DNA from: CAWDMW01 sp963803575
Lineage (GTDB): Bacteria; Pseudomonadota; Alphaproteobacteria; Rickettsiales; UBA998
Length of the DNA stretch: 64,000 bases
Direction of reading: 5' to 3'
Assembly (NCBI GenBank): GCA_963803575.1
Contig: CAWDMW010000002.1
Span: 310,001-374,000, forward strand
Below the pieces are notes generated by a model, which searched no databases, had not been told where the DNA came from, and saw nothing but the letters and a program-made list of their open reading frames with translations. Of this stretch, positions 8,894 to 18,109 are shown one piece after another. Every line of letters begins with the position of its first letter. Positions within the stretch are counted from its first letter, which is position 1. A program made the position numbers and the translations under genes.

Positions 8894-11098
8894 ATGAACA
8901 GCTTATTTCCAGAACTCACTATAAACTCGCCTGATGTGCGGCGCGTGTCTGTGTGTGTCCCGTTGAATGTAGATCGGGTATTTGACTATATCGTGCCTGA
9001 TGAAATGGAAACGCCCGCGTATGGTGCCTATGTGCAGGTACTGTTTGCCGGGCGGATGGTGACGGGTATTGTGTGGGGGGAGGCTACGTCACCTGAATTG
9101 CCAGCGCATAAGCTAAAACCACTTACCGCGCATGTGAAGCATCTGCCACCACTGTCTGACACCTTACGCACATTCATCGAGCAGGCAGCGCGTTATTATT
9201 GTGTGTCGCTTGGCAGTATGGTGAAGCTGGCACTACCAGTGATGAAGGCACTAGAGCAGATGGATGAAGTGCAGATGCTGGAGCGTACTGGTGATATGCC
9301 TGAAGGGTTCCGCCTGACGCCCGCAAGAACACGGTTGCTGTCATTATTGGAGAAGCAAGCAATTGCGTATGATGAGATACGTAAACATGGTGTGGCGGCA
9401 AGTGTGATTGCGGGGTGTCAACGTGCAGGGGTGATTCGTCGTTATACGAGCGTGGCACGCTATGAAGCACCCGTCTTACTGCCCGATCCACCGACATTAA
9501 CGCAAGCACAGATGCAAGCTGCTAGCGTAATGAAAGAAACACTTGGGGAAGGGTTTCATCGCTTTTTGCTCGATGGTGCAACGGGGTCTGGCAAGACGGA
9601 AGTGTTTTTTGATGTGGCAGAAGCGGCTATGCAGCGTGGTGAACAAGTGTTGGTGTTATTGCCAGAAATTGCGTTGACGTTGCAGTTAGTGGAACGCGCC
9701 AAGAAACGTTTTGGTTTTGCGCCCACCATATGGCATTCCTCACAATCGCCGGCAGCACGCAGAGATGCCTTACGACGCATTATGCATGGTGGCGCACCAT
9801 TGGTGGTTGGTGCGCGTTCTGCGCTGTTTTTGCCGTATCATGCACTTGGCCTGATTGTAGTGGATGAAGAACATGATAGCTCATTTAAACAGGAAGAAGG
9901 CGCATTATACCATGGGCGTGATATGGCGGTGTTGCGCGCACAGATTGAGCAGATTCCGGTGGTGCTGGCCTCTGCCACTCCTTCATTGGAGACATTGCAC
10001 AATGCACAGGAAGGGCGCTACCACCATATCACTTTGAAACGGCGCAAGCAGCAGGCAGCACTGCCACGTATCCATACGATTAATATGAAGCAGCAAACGC
10101 TTGAGAAGGGGTGCTGGATCTCACAACCTTTGCAAGAGGCCATACGCGCTACGTTGCAAGCAGGGAGGCAATCATTGCTATTTATGAATCGTCGGGGGTA
10201 TGCGCCACTCATGCTATGCAAAGCGTGTGGACACCGTTATGAATGCCCCAGCTGTACGGCGTGGCTGGTTTATCATACCGCGCATCATCAGATGTTGTGT
10301 CATCATTGTGGCTTGTCCATTCCTATGCCTGAGTCCTGCCATGCTTGTGGTGCGGACGCTGAACATCTTGTGTTATATGGTGCGGGCATTGAACGCATTG
10401 CAGAAGAGGCAAAGCTTTTATGCCCAGATGCACGCATTATGGCATTGTCCGGTGAGATGAGCCAGCATCCGGCGCGTCTTCGCGAGGCATTGCAACGTAT
10501 CACGGCGGGCGAGGTGGATATTGTGATTGGCACGCAATTACTGGCGAAAGGCCATCATTTCCCGAATCTTTCTATGGTGGGAGTAATTGACGCGGATGCC
10601 GGGCTGCATGGTGGCGATATTCGGGGGGCTGAGAAAACATACCGGATGCTGCATCAGCTGGCCGGACGAGCCGGACGTGAAGAAGTGCAGGGGGATGTGT
10701 ATATACAGACTTACAAACCAGACCATCCATTACTGGGGGCGTTGACCTCATGGGATCGCGCGGCATTTGTGGATGTGGAATTGCAACACCGGCGTATGAG
10801 TCATATGCCACCGTATGGGCGATTGGCGGCATTGATTGTGGAAGGTAAGCCAGAATCTGCGGTGCAGGAGACAGCGAATGCTCTGGCTAAATCTATGCCG
10901 CAACATGAGAATGTCACCATTTTGGGTGCGGCTCCGGCACCGCTATATAAGTTGCGTAATCTCTATCGTATGCGATTTTTGGTGATTGTCGGCAAACGTG
11001 TTGCAGTGCAACCTTTAATGCTGGAATGGAAAGCCCGTGTGAAACGCCCTAAGACCGTGAGTGTGACGATTGATATTGATCCGGTATCGTTTATGTAA
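8894..11098 (+). CDS. priA: Primosomal replication restart helicase PriA
   Basis: The 734-residue protein is PriA, which reloads the replisome at stalled forks. It has the N-terminal 3'-DNA-binding domain (VPLNVDRVFDYIVPD), then the superfamily 2 helicase core with Walker A DGATGSGKTE (about residues 226-235), DEEH box, and the ASATPSLET motif III. A zinc-binding block with paired cysteines (CKACGHRYECPSC ... CHHCG ... CHACG) follows, then QLAGRAGR motif VI. Length matches the family. Transcribed alone on the plus strand. Confidence 0.95.
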   Translation: MNSLFPELTINSPDVRRVSVCVPLNVDRVFDYIVPDEMETPAYGAYVQVLFAGRMVTGIVWGEATSPELPAHKLKPLTAHVKHLPPLSDTLRTFIEQAARYYCVSLGSMVKLALPVMKALEQMDEVQMLERTGDMPEGFRLTPARTRLLSLLEKQAIAYDEIRKHGVAASVIAGCQRAGVIRRYTSVARYEAPVLLPDPPTLTQAQMQAASVMKETLGEGFHRFLLDGATGSGKTEVFFDVAEAAMQRGEQVLVLLPEIALTLQLVERAKKRFGFAPTIWHSSQSPAARRDALRRIMHGGAPLVVGARSALFLPYHALGLIVVDEEHDSSFKQEEGALYHGRDMAVLRAQIEQIPVVLASATPSLETLHNAQEGRYHHITLKRRKQQAALPRIHTINMKQQTLEKGCWISQPLQEAIRATLQAGRQSLLFMNRRGYAPLMLCKACGHRYECPSCTAWLVYHTAHHQMLCHHCGLSIPMPESCHACGADAEHLVLYGAGIERIAEEAKLLCPDARIMALSGEMSQHPARLREALQRITAGEVDIVIGTQLLAKGHHFPNLSMVGVIDADAGLHGGDIRGAEKTYRMLHQLAGRAGREEVQGDVYIQTYKPDHPLLGALTSWDRAAFVDVELQHRRMSHMPPYGRLAALIVEGKPESAVQETANALAKSMPQHENVTILGAAPAPLYKLRNLYRMRFLVIVGKRVAVQPLMLEWKARVKRPKTVSVTIDIDPVSFM

Positions 11099-11167
11099 TT
11101 AGCGTATTGTTATTGACTTTTTGATAAGCTGCATTATAGTCATACTTGTACTATCGTTATATTTACT

Positions 11168-12310
11168 ATGACTTTTTTTAAAGCATTAACTGTTGGGTTC
11201 GTTTTAAACGTAGCTGCAAACTTGCTTGTTTCCCCATTCTCTGGAGTCTTGCCCAAAGTAGTAAGATCCATGAGTGGGTTACCATTAATGGCAGAGAGCT
11301 TGTACTCTTTGCAGAAAGGATATGAAGCACCTGAAATTAAGGGTAAGCCAATTGAGAAATTGCATGGCTTGCCTGTCTTTGAAATGGCGGCCATTACGCA
11401 CCTTGCGTATAACACAGATGGCCGGACATTGACAGGACATGCTTCGTTAGATGACCGGCTGTTTTTGAAATACGCAGATGAACTGATGTTTGCGGATGAT
11501 TCATCGTTTAAGGTGACGTCTGCTATTCAGGGGAAGGGCTTTTTCGAAAAAGCTGATTATGGTGGTTTGAATGCTGTAACATTTCGGCATAAAGCTAAGC
11601 AAAAAAACTATCTCGTTGTTGTTGGGCTTGAATCTGACAATATACTTCGAGATGGTTTTACGGACATTGGACAAGTCATGTTCAGGGGAATGCAGGATCA
11701 AACGCGTGTTCTCTTGAAGAAAACTACTGCCTCGCCTGACGTTATTGTCGGGCATAGCATGGGAACAATTCCTGCTTACGCTCTGACGGTAGTGCAATAT
11801 TTAGATGGAAACCCAGCTCCCATGCTTGCCATGGAAGGGCGGGTTGTATCGGACGAGCTGGTGAAGCATATTCATGCTTTACTTAAAGAGTTTAGGCCTG
11901 ACTTATCTGCGTCAACTGATACGATTAAGAAGATTTTGAAAAAGCAGGTCACGTTAATGAATGTTTCAGGTAATGCCTGGAACACGGGTCGCATGACCCG
12001 AAGTGGCGAGTCTGAGGCGATACCAATGCAAACGCTGTTGCTTCATTCCGATGAGCATCAAGCGTCTAAAAATGTTTTTCTGTCGATGCTTGATCTCACT
12101 TTTTTAGGTGAGCATCGTTCAAACATTGCAACGAGGGGTTTGGCGATGAACGGGTATGAAGTCTATAAGACTTCGTATTACCCTGCATCGTTTAGCCAAG
12201 TGTTAAACACTCACACCGCTTTAGCTACGTTGTTGCTTGGGACGCTGGTTTGCATGGTAACATCCTACGTTTTAGGACTGTTGTGCATCAAGCTGAAACG
12301 TATCCGCTAA
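11168..12310 (+). CDS. Membrane-anchored alpha/beta-hydrolase-like protein, unknown function
   Basis: A 380-residue protein of no named family that I recognise. The first ~25 residues form a hydrophobic signal/anchor and the last ~30 (LATLLLGTLVCMVTSYVLGLLC) a membrane helix followed by basic residues. The middle has VIVGHSMGTIPAYAL, a G-x-S-x-G nucleophile elbow typical of lipases and esterases, preceded by a DUF2974-like layout (NYLVVVGLESDN...). A serine hydrolase held at the membrane is an inference; I could not place the acid and histidine of a triad with confidence. Followed by a clear terminator. Confidence 0.6.
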   Translation: MTFFKALTVGFVLNVAANLLVSPFSGVLPKVVRSMSGLPLMAESLYSLQKGYEAPEIKGKPIEKLHGLPVFEMAAITHLAYNTDGRTLTGHASLDDRLFLKYADELMFADDSSFKVTSAIQGKGFFEKADYGGLNAVTFRHKAKQKNYLVVVGLESDNILRDGFTDIGQVMFRGMQDQTRVLLKKTTASPDVIVGHSMGTIPAYALTVVQYLDGNPAPMLAMEGRVVSDELVKHIHALLKEFRPDLSASTDTIKKILKKQVTLMNVSGNAWNTGRMTRSGESEAIPMQTLLLHSDEHQASKNVFLSMLDLTFLGEHRSNIATRGLAMNGYEVYKTSYYPASFSQVLNTHTALATLLLGTLVCMVTSYVLGLLCIKLKRIR

Positions 12311-12326
12311 ACACATACACATTTAC

Positions 12327-12366
12327 AAGCGATCACAGCATATAGCTATGATCGCTTTTCTTTTAT
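12327..12366 (+). terminator. Rho-independent terminator after the hydrolase-like gene
   Basis: Inverted repeat AAGCGATCA (12327-12335) with TGATCGCTT (12349-12357), followed by a T-rich run. The loop itself can pair further. It ends the plus-strand gene and lies just before the end of the converging DUF4332 gene. Confidence 0.8.
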
Positions 12367-12375
12367 GTACAAACA

Positions 12376-12783
12376 CTAATGAGTGATTTTCGGTTCCATC
12401 TCTTTGGCCTGATCTATCCAGCCTTGCACTTTGGATTCGCTAAGCAAGCCTTTGGTGAGTTGCTTGTCATCATTATGCTTTTTCATGGCTTCCGCGAGAT
12501 TGGCTGCGTTACGATTACGTAGTTCTTTCACAGTATCCACGCCGGCTGCTTCCAGTAATTCCGCATATTGCCCTGCAACGCCACTGATCCGCATCAGATC
12601 TGCATGATTCGCAAATTTCAGCAAGTGTTTTGTGCTGATGCCGCTTTCTTCTGACACATCACTACGGTCTGATTTGCTGGCGCATTTATCCAGCAGATGA
12701 TCCGTTGACGCGATGCCACATGCTTTCAGTTTCTCTGCGTAAGATTCACCGATACCTTCAATATCTTCAATTGCATAGACCAT
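12376..12783 (-). CDS. DUF4332 helix-hairpin-helix protein
   Basis: The 135-residue product matches the DUF4332 family: two repeated helix-hairpin-helix-like units, IEDIEGIGESYAEKLKACGI (residues about 5-24) and LMRISGVAGQYAELLEAAGV (about 63-82). Such units often bind DNA or mediate protein contacts, but the family role is not established. It follows the DUF2780 gene by 12 bases on the same strand, so the pair is probably an operon. Confidence 0.8.
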   Translation of the reverse strand: MVYAIEDIEGIGESYAEKLKACGIASTDHLLDKCASKSDRSDVSEESGISTKHLLKFANHADLMRISGVAGQYAELLEAAGVDTVKELRNRNAANLAEAMKKHNDDKQLTKGLLSESKVQGWIDQAKEMEPKITH

Positions 12784-12795
12784 AGATTCTCTCCT

Positions 12796-13209
12796 TTACG
12801 CAGCTGATTTGCTGAGTAATGCTGGCAATATATCATTGATTTTTGCACTAGCCAGATCGCCTGCATGGGTTTTTAAGAAATTAATGAACAGATCACCGAG
12901 TTTTGATAGCTGGTCTGTATCTAAGTTCGTTTTAGATAAAATGCCCGCCACTGCTGCTGCGCCACCAAGCGCGCCACCGGTGGAACTGCCAAGCAAGCTG
13001 GATGCCATACCCAGCAACCCATCACCTTCGTTGGATGCACTAAACTGGCTTATCAGTGATTCTGCTCCCGGAATGGCGGCAGCAACCTCTGAGAACTCGC
13101 CATCATTTAACTGATCTTTGAGTAATGCCATCATGCCACCAGTCGCGGTTTGTGCGTCGTCCTGATCTATGCCAAGTTGGCTAACGGCCATATTAATAAA
13201 TTCCTGCAC
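12796..13209 (-). CDS. DUF2780 family protein
   Basis: A 137-residue protein with the DUF2780 pattern: an N-terminal helix bundle (MQEFINMAVSQLGIDQDDAQ), a Gly/Ala/Ser-rich hydrophobic middle (MASSLLGSSTGGALGGAAAVAG) and a C-terminal LGDLFINFLKTHAGDLASAKI segment. The function is unknown and I assign none. No classical signal peptide is visible. Likely co-transcribed with the DUF4332 gene downstream. Confidence 0.75.
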   Translation of the reverse strand: MQEFINMAVSQLGIDQDDAQTATGGMMALLKDQLNDGEFSEVAAAIPGAESLISQFSASNEGDGLLGMASSLLGSSTGGALGGAAAVAGILSKTNLDTDQLSKLGDLFINFLKTHAGDLASAKINDILPALLSKSAA

Positions 13210-13277
13210 GGTATCTTTCCTTATATATTATGAATGAAATCACTTTCTATCACAGGGCTGTAGGGAATGCCAATATA

Positions 13278-13724
13278 TTACGATTCTGTCCCAATCAGGT
13301 TGGCAATCGCGTCTACTGCATACAGGTATCCGATGGCACCGAATCCGCAAATGACGCCGCTAGCGATGCCGCTAATGAATGAAATCTGGCGGAAGTTCTC
13401 GCGTGCATGGATGTTGCTGATATGGACTTCGACGACAGGCACATCCAGCATGGCTACAGCGTCTCTGAGTGCAATGGAGGAATGGCTGAGTGCCGCCGGA
13501 TTAATGATGAGGCCTTTAATGCTGCCAAATGCCTCGTTTACCGTGTCGATGAGGGTGCCTTCATGGTTGCTTTGCACCGATTCTAACGTAAATTTATGGG
13601 CAGTGGCGCGTGCAGCGCATTGCAATTCAATGGTTTCCAGCGTATGATGCCCGTAAATATCAGGCTGACGCATCCCCAGCATATTCAGGTTGGGGCCATT
13701 GAGAAGTAAGATATCGCATTCCAT
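13278..13724 (-). CDS. aroQ: 3-dehydroquinate dehydratase, type II
   Basis: From the ATG at 13724 (MECDILLLNGPNLNMLG) this is a 148-residue type II dehydroquinase, the shikimate-pathway enzyme converting 3-dehydroquinate to 3-dehydroshikimate. Family blocks are clear: GMRQPDIYGHHTLE with the catalytic Tyr, QSNHEGTLIDTVNEA, NPAALSHSSIALRDA, EVHISNIHARENFR with the catalytic His, and GVICGFGAIGY. An upstream ATG at 13754 would add 10 residues unlike the family. It is divergent from thiS with about 33 bases between starts, so the promoters must overlap coding sequence. The usual accB-accC neighbours are absent. Confidence 0.94.
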   Translation of the reverse strand: MECDILLLNGPNLNMLGMRQPDIYGHHTLETIELQCAARATAHKFTLESVQSNHEGTLIDTVNEAFGSIKGLIINPAALSHSSIALRDAVAMLDVPVVEVHISNIHARENFRQISFISGIASGVICGFGAIGYLYAVDAIANLIGTES

Positions 13725-13757
13725 ATAGTGTGGAACTATGACATAATGAGGCAATCA

Positions 13758-13958
13758 ATGCAAACAACGATTAACGGAACATCACACGCTTTCACGAGCG
13801 AGCAGACGATCAATGAATGGTTGGATAGCTTGCAGGTTGACGCACGTCAGGTGGCGGTGGAAAAGAATGGTACCATCATTCCGGCATCCGCATTTGGCAG
13901 TACGCATCTGCAAGATGGTGATACGGTAGAACTGGTCGAATTTGTAGGGGGAGGGTGA
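13758..13958 (+). CDS. thiS: Sulfur carrier protein ThiS
   Basis: A 66-residue ubiquitin-fold protein from the ATG at 13758 (MQTTINGTSHAF), ending in the required VEFVGGG. The C-terminal Gly-Gly is thiocarboxylated and donates sulfur for the thiazole ring of thiamine. An in-frame ATG at 13746 is also possible. The stop lies four bases before thiG, forming a thiS-thiG operon; thiO, thiC, thiE and thiF are not in this window. Confidence 0.92.
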   Translation: MQTTINGTSHAFTSEQTINEWLDSLQVDARQVAVEKNGTIIPASAFGSTHLQDGDTVELVEFVGGG

Positions 13959-13962
13959 AGTC

Positions 13963-14778
13963 ATGCAGAGATTAGCCGCAAATGATGATTATGCCCGTGA
14001 TGATGATACGTTATGCATTGGCAGTCACCGCTTTACCTCGCGGTTGATGGTGGGTACGGGGAAATATCGCTGTATAGATGTAGCGCGTGATGCCATTGCA
14101 CAGAGTGATGCGGAATTAGTGACAGTGGCGCTGCGTCGTGTGCAGGTGGAGCAGGCGAACCGCCCGCATTCTATTGTAAAAACATTGTCGGATGATGCCT
14201 ATACGTTCCTACCCAATACTGCCGGATGTTACACTGCCCAAGAAGCAGTGCGTACCTTGCGGCTGGCACGTGAGATAGGCGGGTACCGGTTGGTGAAGCT
14301 GGAAGTGATTGGTGACAAGACCTTCCTTTATCCTGATGTGATTGAAACAATTGCCGCAGCAGAAATATTGGTGGATGAAGGGTTTGAAGTGATGGCCTAC
14401 ACGAATGATGATCCGCTGCTGGCTGCCAGATTGGAAGAAGTTGGATGCGTAGCGATTATGCCGCTAGGTGCGCCGATTGGTTCCGGGCGCGGTATCCAAA
14501 ATCCGTTTAATATCCGGTTGATTGCTGAACAATCCTCTGTTCCGGTGATATTGGATGCGGGTATTGGGACGGCCTCTGACGCAGCAGTGGCCATGGAGCT
14601 GGGCTGTGATGGTGTGCTGCTCAATACCGCCATTGCAGAATCCCCTGATCCGGTACGCATGGCACATGCGATGAAACTAGCCGTGCAAGCCGGACGCAAT
14701 GCCTACCTTGCTGGCCGGATGCCACGACGTGCGAATGCTTCAGCTTCCTCACCAGAGAGCGGATTAATGACGGTTTAG
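13963..14778 (+). CDS. thiG: Thiazole synthase ThiG
   Basis: The 271-residue TIM-barrel enzyme builds the thiazole phosphate moiety of thiamine from deoxyxylulose phosphate, dehydroglycine and ThiS thiocarboxylate. Family blocks are present: SRLMVGTGKY, the VKLEVIGDKTFLYPD segment with the Schiff-base lysine, IMPLGAPIGSGRGI, VPVILDAGIGTASDAA and LGCDGVLLNTAIA. About ten N-terminal residues extend beyond the usual start. Directly downstream of thiS. Confidence 0.95.
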   Translation: MQRLAANDDYARDDDTLCIGSHRFTSRLMVGTGKYRCIDVARDAIAQSDAELVTVALRRVQVEQANRPHSIVKTLSDDAYTFLPNTAGCYTAQEAVRTLRLAREIGGYRLVKLEVIGDKTFLYPDVIETIAAAEILVDEGFEVMAYTNDDPLLAARLEEVGCVAIMPLGAPIGSGRGIQNPFNIRLIAEQSSVPVILDAGIGTASDAAVAMELGCDGVLLNTAIAESPDPVRMAHAMKLAVQAGRNAYLAGRMPRRANASASSPESGLMTV

Positions 14779-14792
14779 GGTTAAGTTTAAGC

Positions 14793-14819
14793 AAAAAAAG
14801 CCCTGCTTAATGCAGGGCT
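14793..14819 (-). terminator. Rho-independent terminator holding the stop codon of the upstream gene
   Basis: On the minus strand AGCCCTGC pairs with GCAGGGCT (8 base pairs, five-base loop), followed by a run of seven T. The stop codon of the 14807-15133 gene sits in the loop, so its last codons form half the stem. On the plus strand there is no T run, so it does not serve thiG. Confidence 0.85.
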
Positions 14820-15133
14820 ATGGTAATTATACCTACGTCGCGCAGGTATTTATTTAAAATGTCTTCGTGTAAAGAAATCAACTCAATCCGGAATTTATTT
14901 CTAGGATTAATTACTGCATTCAAATTCCACTCAATCCCTTCTTTTGAAAGGAAGTTTTTGTTTATATGAGCGTACTCATATAACTTTACTACTTGTCTTC
15001 TAGCAATTTCTTTAACTGGCAATTGTAACTCTCCGAAAAAATCACTAAAAACACAATAGGGAACATTGTCGAAGCCATTCATATGAGACGCGATCACCTC
15101 AATTTCCTGGCTAGATAAACTTAATCTATTCAT
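14807..15133 (-). CDS. Small hypothetical protein (108 aa)
   Basis: I do not recognise the family. The product is a soluble mixed alpha/beta protein (MNRLSLSSQEIEVIASH) without signal peptide or membrane helix. The real-gene case rests on the in-frame terminator that starts inside its last codons and on its own intergenic space on both sides. It converges on thiG. Confidence 0.55.
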   Translation of the reverse strand: MNRLSLSSQEIEVIASHMNGFDNVPYCVFSDFFGELQLPVKEIARRQVVKLYEYAHINKNFLSKEGIEWNLNAVINPRNKFRIELISLHEDILNKYLRDVGIITIALH

Positions 15134-15258
15134 AATATTGGTCGCTACAGCATTTCTGTAGCAGATAAAGTATTAACACTACTATAGCAACGTAAGACGC
15201 CTGAATCAAGCATATTCATTATCACTTATTTAACACATAACTAAATAACAGGAATAAA

Positions 15259-15332
15259 TGGAGGCCGGGGGCGGAATCGAACCGCCGATAGAGGATTTGC
15301 AGTCCCCTGCATTACCACTTTGCTACCCGGCC
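15259..15332 (-). tRNA. tRNA-Cys (GCA)
   Basis: The minus strand folds as a tRNA. The acceptor stem GGCCGGG/CCCGGCC is followed by discriminator U (typical for Cys) and an encoded CCA. Anticodon loop CTGCAAA gives anticodon GCA, and the T arm carries GGTTCGATTCC. Length is 74 including CCA. Confidence 0.96.
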
Positions 15333-15397
15333 ACACATGATGATTACCATATCAAGAGATGCCGTAAAATCAAGCGCAAATGCGAGATACGGCGTGC

Positions 15398-16747
15398 TTA
15401 TTTTTTCTTGGACTTTGGCGCGTAAGGGTTTTTGCCGGTGCGTAGCATCAGGCGAATGGGGACACCGGGCATGTTGAACTGTTCGCGCAGTGCGTTGGTG
15501 AGATAACGTGTGTAGGCTTCCGGTACTTCTTTATTCATGTTGGAAAAAATCACCAATGTGGGCGGACGCGCTTTGGTTTGGGTGATATAGCGAAACTTCA
15601 GGCGGCGACCTTTAACGAGTGGCGGGGAATGATGGCTTATCATGTCTTCCAGCCAGATATTCAGCTGACTGGTGGAAATACGGGTATTCCAGATGCGGTA
15701 ACTTTCATTGACCGCTTCCATCAGCTCATCGCACCCTTGGCCGGTAGTGGCTACCATCGGGATGATGGGGATGCCTTTCATATGTGGCACTACGTGGCTT
15801 AAGCGGTGGCGGAATGCGTCTACATATTCATCATCTATGGTGATGGTGTCTGCTTTGTTGAGGGCAATGACGCAGGCGCGGCCTTCACGCTCAATCAGGC
15901 TGGCGATAGTGTTGTCCTGCTTCTCTAGTGGCTCGGTGGCATCCAGCATGAGGATGGCTACGTCCGTGTAGCGAAGTGCTTGCAGGGTGGCGCTGACTGA
16001 CATGGATTCTATCGCTTCATCTATGCGGGATTTGCGCCGCATTCCGGCGGTATCCACCAGTACGTAGTCACGCTCTTGCCAGTGTAGCGCCACTGATACG
16101 GAATCCCGTGTCATGCCTGATTCGGCGCCAGTGAGTACGCGTTCTTGCCCAAGCAGGCTGTTAAGAAGGGTGGATTTCCCCACATTCGGGCGTCCAAGAA
16201 TGGCCATGCGTATGGGGCGCTCGGCAGGTGTGGTTTGCGTTGAAGCTTTCTGTGGTGGCTCGTAGGGTGCGAGTGCTTCATAGAGTGATGCCAGGCCTTC
16301 ACCATGTTCTGCAGAAATAGCCACGGCTTCCAGCATCCCTAAGCGGTGAATATCACTTAATGTATTTTCTACGGCTTTGGGAGATTCGGCTTTATTGATA
16401 ATGGGAATGACCGGAATTCCGGTTTTATGCAGGCGACGTGCCAGTGCCATATCTTCGGGCATAATGCCTGCACGACCATCCAGCACGAACAGAATAACGT
16501 GTATGTCAGCCAGAGCCGCCAGACTTTGCTCGCTCATACGTCCGGCTAGTGTGGTTTTGCCGATATCATCCAATCCGGGGGTGTCCACGATTTCAAATTC
16601 AAATGAGCCTATGGAACCCATACCATATTTGCGATCACGCGTGACGCCGGGTTCATCATGGACAATGGCGTCACGTTTACCTGCGAGCCGGTTATAGAGG
16701 GTGGATTTGCCGACATTCGGACGGCCAATAATGGCGAGACGTAACAT
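15398..16747 (-). CDS. der: Ribosome-assembly GTPase Der (EngA)
   Basis: The 449-residue protein has two consecutive G domains, unique to Der. The first has G1 GRPNVGKST at about 8-16, DTPG and NKAE; the second has G1 GRPNVGKST at about 186-194, DTAG and NKAD. A C-terminal KH-like domain follows (RLKFRYITQTKARPPT). Der acts in 50S subunit maturation. It is last in the guaA-yfgM-bamB-der unit, four bases after the bamB stop; a yfgM-bamB-der order is also seen in E. coli. Confidence 0.96.
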   Translation of the reverse strand: MLRLAIIGRPNVGKSTLYNRLAGKRDAIVHDEPGVTRDRKYGMGSIGSFEFEIVDTPGLDDIGKTTLAGRMSEQSLAALADIHVILFVLDGRAGIMPEDMALARRLHKTGIPVIPIINKAESPKAVENTLSDIHRLGMLEAVAISAEHGEGLASLYEALAPYEPPQKASTQTTPAERPIRMAILGRPNVGKSTLLNSLLGQERVLTGAESGMTRDSVSVALHWQERDYVLVDTAGMRRKSRIDEAIESMSVSATLQALRYTDVAILMLDATEPLEKQDNTIASLIEREGRACVIALNKADTITIDDEYVDAFRHRLSHVVPHMKGIPIIPMVATTGQGCDELMEAVNESYRIWNTRISTSQLNIWLEDMISHHSPPLVKGRRLKFRYITQTKARPPTLVIFSNMNKEVPEAYTRYLTNALREQFNMPGVPIRLMLRTGKNPYAPKSKKK

Positions 16748-16750
16748 GGA

Positions 16751-18109
16751 TTAATGCACCTGATACAAGGTAGCGTCACGCCCCACCAGATACGCGGCTT
16801 TACCGGCAAAGGCCGGGGAGGCTGCCAGTGAGTCGATGAAGTCTTCTTCTTCACGAATCACGTCACCGGTGAGGGGGCTATATTGATGCAGTGCGCCGTA
16901 GCTGGTGAGTACGACCAGTGTGTCATTGATGAGGAAAGGCCCGAAGTAACGTGGCATGGCGTCATCCGCATCCTGAAAACGCTTCAATGTCACCATCCAT
17001 CCGGCTTTACCACGATATTTTGCAATAGCTGCCAATTGGCGGTCTTCTGTAACGATGAAGGCAATATCTTTATCTATCCATGGGGTATGGCTGATACCCA
17101 CAGGTAACTCCCATTGCCGCAACCCGCTACGCATATCATCAGCGACCATAAGGCCACTGGTGCTGGCCAGAAAGGATAAGGCATCATCAATTACTGGGTT
17201 GGCATCAACACCACTATACAGGCCTGTCGCGCGTGTGCGGCGTGGGCGAATTAGCACATCATTCCACACGGGCTTACCTGTATTTGCATCCAGATCAAAG
17301 ATCTCTCCTGACGGGTAGGCAACAAGCAACTGATCCCCTTCAGAGGTGACGGCAGGAAGTGAGGTGCCAAACAGTCCGGCATCTCCACCGATGCCCTGAT
17401 GCTGCCAGCGTATGGTTCCGTTACTGACAGACATAGCGTAAAGCTGGCTATCTGCGGCCACGATATAGGCGGTATTGACATTGATCCGAATAGCTGAGCG
17501 TACTGGCTTACCGAAATCATGCGTCCATATTATGGTGCCGTCAGATACATTCAGCGCTGCCATGGTTCCGGTTCCGGTGACAGCCAGCAGGTGGTTGCCG
17601 GAAAGTGCCAGCCCGCCAGTGAGCAAATTATCCTGACTTTTTAGCGCGCTGCTACTCCAACGCATAGCGTCAATATCTGTGCGATCATGTGCAGAGATAA
17701 CGCCACGCCCATCCATAGCGTAAACAGTGCTATCATTTACCACTGGTGATGGAGCAATGGCGGCGTTGACCCATGCATTACCGTAACCAATCTCTGCTTC
17801 TTCGCGGATGTCTTTGAGTAAACTACCGCGTATGTGGGGGTGCTTGCCTGACGGATTGCCGCTTTCCTGCAACCATTGCATTGGCTCTGATGCCTCGGAG
17901 ATGGTCAGCCCTTTCAACGCACCTTCCTTAGCGCGGAATCGGCTATTATCCCGCATTACATCAATATAAGTGAAGTCATCGTCTTGTGCTTCGATAACCG
18001 TTTCATCGGCTGTATCATTCCACCAGTCAAAAGAAGGAACATAGGAAGAAGGAAGGTATGAACATCCGCCAAGCATTATGCTTGCCAGAAACAAGGGAAA
18101 GGCTTTCAT
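16751..18109 (-). CDS. bamB: Outer membrane assembly lipoprotein BamB-like (PQQ-repeat beta-propeller)
   Basis: 452 residues with a lipoprotein signal (MKAFPLFLASIMLGGC, lipobox LGGC). Repeats of the PQQ/WD-like kind follow, such as LLAVTGTGTMAALNVSDGTIIWTHD-type blades, each ending in an aromatic-strand pattern. This matches BamB, a propeller scaffold of the BAM complex that inserts outer-membrane proteins. Longer than E. coli BamB (~390) because of an N-terminal region of ~60 residues before the blades. The start overlaps the upstream gene by four bases (ATGA), and position next to der supports the call. Confidence 0.88.
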   Translation of the reverse strand: MKAFPLFLASIMLGGCSYLPSSYVPSFDWWNDTADETVIEAQDDDFTYIDVMRDNSRFRAKEGALKGLTISEASEPMQWLQESGNPSGKHPHIRGSLLKDIREEAEIGYGNAWVNAAIAPSPVVNDSTVYAMDGRGVISAHDRTDIDAMRWSSSALKSQDNLLTGGLALSGNHLLAVTGTGTMAALNVSDGTIIWTHDFGKPVRSAIRINVNTAYIVAADSQLYAMSVSNGTIRWQHQGIGGDAGLFGTSLPAVTSEGDQLLVAYPSGEIFDLDANTGKPVWNDVLIRPRRTRATGLYSGVDANPVIDDALSFLASTSGLMVADDMRSGLRQWELPVGISHTPWIDKDIAFIVTEDRQLAAIAKYRGKAGWMVTLKRFQDADDAMPRYFGPFLINDTLVVLTSYGALHQYSPLTGDVIREEEDFIDSLAASPAFAGKAAYLVGRDATLYQVH

